In this document: positions 61,564-64,000 of the stretch, in pieces
Layout of the letters: the number at the start of each line of letters is the position of its first letter
How positions within the stretch are numbered: the first letter of the stretch is position 1
Assembly: GCA_001282665.1 (NCBI GenBank)
Contig: LN874948.1
Location: forward strand, 342,439-406,438
Origin: Clostridiales bacterium mt11
Lineage (GTDB): Bacteria; Bacillota; Clostridia; Tissierellales; Tepidimicrobiaceae
Direction of reading: 5' to 3'
Length of the DNA: 64,000 nt
Notes under the pieces: generated by a model
Seen by the model: only the letters and a program-made list of their open reading frames with translations
Told to the model about the DNA's origin: nothing
Databases searched by the model: none
Made by a program: the position numbers and the translations under genes

Positions 61564-63696
61564 TTATATTGAACAAGGACTATATCCACAGTCCTTACAT
61601 TCAGAACAACCTCCACTATGAATTAAACCTCCTCCACATATAGGACAGGTATCTGGGTCTTCATTCAACTGCTCTACTATCAACTTATCTATCTCTTTTT
61701 GCAGCTCTTCAATTTTATCTCGTCTGCTTAAATTAGATTTATCAGTAATTAATATACCTTCCCTAGCACAACCATCTCTATATATGGTAACCCCCTTTAG
61801 TCCTTTTTCCCAAGCATATATATATAAATCCTCTACTTCTTCTATAGTGAACTCATTGGGCACATTAACCGTTGAAGATATACTAGCATCGATATACTGC
61901 TGCCATGTTGCCTGAACATCTATTCTAGATTTATAATCTAAATTTGAAGTGGTTACGAAGAAATCGGGTAAATCCTCTTCTCTTGATATATTATTTCGTT
62001 CCATATATTCTTTAACTATTGGAGTAAATACCTTATAGTAGGTATCCTCATGGTGTAATGATTCAGCTTTCCTAGTATAAGATACTTGAAATATAGGCTC
62101 AACTCCATTGCTACAGCCGATTAAAGTAGATATACTGCCTGTTGGCGGTATAGTTAAAAGTTGACTGTTTCTAAGCCCATATTTTTTAATTAGTTCCAAT
62201 ACATCTTCATGGGCATTAGATAATAAAAATGGTGATTTTAATATAGCTTCGGGTTTATACCTAGGGAATGGCCCCTGCTCTTTAGCTAATAAAGCTGATT
62301 GTCTTAAGGCTTCGTTGATTAACACCTCTCCTATTTGACGAATTAAACTTAAGGATTCTTCACTTCCATATCTAATCCTCATCTTTATAAACATATCTGC
62401 TATGCCCATAATTCCTAATCCAATCTGCCTTAATTCCCTAGACATTTCCCTCTGTTGACGAAGTGGATGTAATTTCATATTTTCATCTAAAACTTCATTT
62501 AAGTATATAACCCCTTCCCTAACCATTTTACCAAGCTTTTCAAATTCAAATACTGCATTTTCTTTAAAAGGATTTCTAACGAATTCACTTAAATTTATAG
62601 AGGATAAATTGCAGCTTCCAAAAGCAGGGAGAGTTTCTTCTGCACAAGGATTTACTCCAGCAAACTGAAAACTTTCATCTTCACTCATTAAATGCCATGT
62701 ATTAATGCGGTCTTTATATAATATTCCTGGTTCTGCCATACTCCAGTTGTTTTTAGCCAACTTTCTAAATAAATCTCGAGCATTAACTACTTTTTTGATT
62801 TCTTCTCCAGTAGCATCCACTTTAAAATATAATTCATATTCCCTATCCTCTTTTACAGCATTCATAAAATCATCATCTATATTAACGGAAATATTAGCAT
62901 ACTTTACCCTACTTAAATCATTTTTTACATCGATAAAATCCTCAATATCCGGATGATTGCAATCCAAATTCAACATTAAAGCTCCCCGTCTACCTCTCAT
63001 ACCGATTAATCCAGTAACTAAAGAATAAAGATCCATAAAGGAAACTGCACCAGTGGTGGTACTTGCTGCATTATTGACTTTAGCACCTTTTGGTCTTAGC
63101 TTAGATAAAGTAAGTCCTACGCCTCCACCATAGGAATAAGTTCTAGCCATGTATTTAGCTGTATCAAATATGGCTGTAAGATCATCTTCTACTTTAGGCA
63201 TAACATAGCAATTTGACAAAGTAATCTTTCTGCCATATTTGTCTAAACCTCTTCCTGCCAATATCCTTCCCGCAGGCATAAATTTTTTATCCTTTATTGC
63301 CTTCTTTATAAAATTGTTTCCACCGCTTACCCTATTTAAAAATTCATCAAAACTTTCACCTTCAAATCTATATTTTTTCTCATATATATCCCTCTGTAAT
63401 TCAGTCATTATCCAACCATGTTTTCTAAGTCTAGCCCGTTCGTCCCTATATAGAATATATTTTTTAGCTACCTCTGGTCTAACCTTCATAAGCTCAATCT
63501 CCACAAAATCTTGAATCTTTTCAATATCTACCAAATCTAAATCACTAAAATTGGTAAACACCCTATCTGCAATTTCCTTGGATAATATTTCATCTACTCC
63601 CATATCCGTTTCAGCCATAGCCTTATTAATAGCGTTGACAATTTTATCCCCTTCAAACTCTACAATTGTGCCATTCCTCTTTTCGACTTTCAACAC
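61564..63696 (-). CDS. nrdJ: Class II (adenosylcobalamin-dependent) ribonucleotide reductase
   Basis: About 710 residues from a GTG at 63696 (AGGGGTGA upstream; TTG 63693 or ATG 63711 are alternatives). N-terminal ATP-cone (VEKRNGTIVEFEGDKIVNAINKAM), large catalytic barrel with LSNCYVMP, PCAEETLPAFGSCNLSSINL and TIPPTGSISTLIGCS, and a C-terminal Cys-rich tail (CPICGGGLIHSGGCSECKDCGYSPC) typical of B12-dependent enzymes that bind zinc and carry the redox Cys pair. Makes deoxynucleotides without oxygen. The lone gene lacks nrdB, as expected for class II. No cobalamin riboswitch seen upstream. Confidence 0.95.
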   Translation of the reverse strand: MLKVEKRNGTIVEFEGDKIVNAINKAMAETDMGVDEILSKEIADRVFTNFSDLDLVDIEKIQDFVEIELMKVRPEVAKKYILYRDERARLRKHGWIMTELQRDIYEKKYRFEGESFDEFLNRVSGGNNFIKKAIKDKKFMPAGRILAGRGLDKYGRKITLSNCYVMPKVEDDLTAIFDTAKYMARTYSYGGGVGLTLSKLRPKGAKVNNAASTTTGAVSFMDLYSLVTGLIGMRGRRGALMLNLDCNHPDIEDFIDVKNDLSRVKYANISVNIDDDFMNAVKEDREYELYFKVDATGEEIKKVVNARDLFRKLAKNNWSMAEPGILYKDRINTWHLMSEDESFQFAGVNPCAEETLPAFGSCNLSSINLSEFVRNPFKENAVFEFEKLGKMVREGVIYLNEVLDENMKLHPLRQQREMSRELRQIGLGIMGIADMFIKMRIRYGSEESLSLIRQIGEVLINEALRQSALLAKEQGPFPRYKPEAILKSPFLLSNAHEDVLELIKKYGLRNSQLLTIPPTGSISTLIGCSNGVEPIFQVSYTRKAESLHHEDTYYKVFTPIVKEYMERNNISREEDLPDFFVTTSNLDYKSRIDVQATWQQYIDASISSTVNVPNEFTIEEVEDLYIYAWEKGLKGVTIYRDGCAREGILITDKSNLSRRDKIEELQKEIDKLIVEQLNEDPDTCPICGGGLIHSGGCSECKDCGYSPCSI

Positions 63697-63881
63697 AAAA
63701 TCACCCCTCATCTATATATAGTGTATCGTCCTCTTCCGCATACTATATATATACAATTTATCATATGTTTATTCTCAAATCAATATAAATATTATTTTTT
63801 ATTCAAGTTACTTTTAAATTTATCAAATTAACTATATAATATACTAAAGTAGTTCTTAAACTAAGTAATAGGGGGGTAATT

Positions 63882-64000
63882 ATGAATAAATTGAGATCTT
63901 TAATGGTGGACTTACCTGAAGATGTAAAAAAACTTGTAACCTACGGTGATTTTTCAGAAGCTCTAAACCTAATAGATCTATATATGACAAGAAATATTCC
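63882..64000 (+). CDS. 5' end of an unidentified gene (cut by window edge)
   Basis: ATG at 63882 with GGGGGG seven bases upstream, open to the window end: MNKLRSLMVDLPEDVKKLVT and then GDFSEALNLIDLYMTRNIP, 39 codons. No family assigned. Divergent from nrdJ; the 185-base gap between them is AT-rich and holds promoter-like sequence for both directions. Confidence 0.75.
   Translation, partial: MNKLRSLMVDLPEDVKKLVTYGDFSEALNLIDLYMTRNI

Noticed and set aside
63712..63881. Cobalamin riboswitch upstream of the B12-dependent reductase
   Set aside because: The gap is under 190 bases and very AT-rich, with no B12-box-like sequence or enough structured length.

Overview
This window reads as chromosomal DNA of an AT-rich, low-GC Gram-positive anaerobe of the class Clostridia, most like Tissierellales or a near relative (inferred from gene content, not from a database match). 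Supporting signs are strong purine-rich ribosome binding sites, frequent GTG and TTG starts, lipobox lipoproteins, AddAB, DUF1292 and DUF1540 proteins, and a B12-dependent class II ribonucleotide reductase. Nearly all genes lie on the minus strand. I see no rRNA, tRNA, CRISPR array or prophage.

Layout. 0-2 kb: a decayed IS256-type transposase on the plus strand beside an intact one on the minus strand. 2-6.6 kb: a four-gene set of polysaccharide deacetylase, response regulator, sensor kinase and lipoprotein, probably an envelope-sensing system. 7-10.7 kb: a MarR-controlled ABC exporter, divergent from an MFS transporter. 10.7-21 kb: a phosphatase-like membrane protein, an XRE/TPR regulator, a lipase-like hydrolase, and the recombination nucleases AddA and AddB. 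21-24 kb: a ROK sugar kinase, a small metallopeptidase-like protein and lipoprotein NagZ.

24-37.6 kb is the most coherent system: a muropeptide uptake and dismantling locus. A dipeptide epimerase and a sigma-54 activator form one operon with a strong sigma-70-type promoter. The activator gene is followed by a -24/-12 sigma-54 promoter that I located by eye. That promoter drives a ten-gene operon: oligopeptide-binding lipoprotein, two permeases, two ATPases, NlpC/P60 endopeptidase, beta-lactamase-fold hydrolase, P1 peptidase, M55 D-aminopeptidase and Asp/Glu racemase. Together these would import cell-wall peptides and split them down to amino acids, including D-amino acids and gamma-linked bonds. 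A secreted or membrane-anchored NlpC/P60 enzyme (37.8-39.1 kb) and NagZ fit the same theme.

39-45 kb holds housekeeping genes: glutaminase, a uridine-kinase-like protein, two pseudouridine synthases and small proteins. 45.2-50.5 kb is a second cell-wall sugar module: an RpiR regulator, a mannose-family PTS with an EIIC-EIID fusion, NanE and MurQ. It lies between two copies of a 46-bp direct repeat (one mismatch) that carry the end of the neighbouring DUF1540 gene and its terminator, so it looks like a cassette inserted at that point.

50.5-64 kb holds a P-loop protein, a radical SAM protein, M1, M18 and PepD peptidases, a HAD phosphatase, an IS110-type element with a structured leader that is a good bridge-RNA candidate, a DUF1292 protein, a solitary DNA methyltransferase, the ribonucleotide reductase, and the first codons of a plus-strand gene cut by the window edge.
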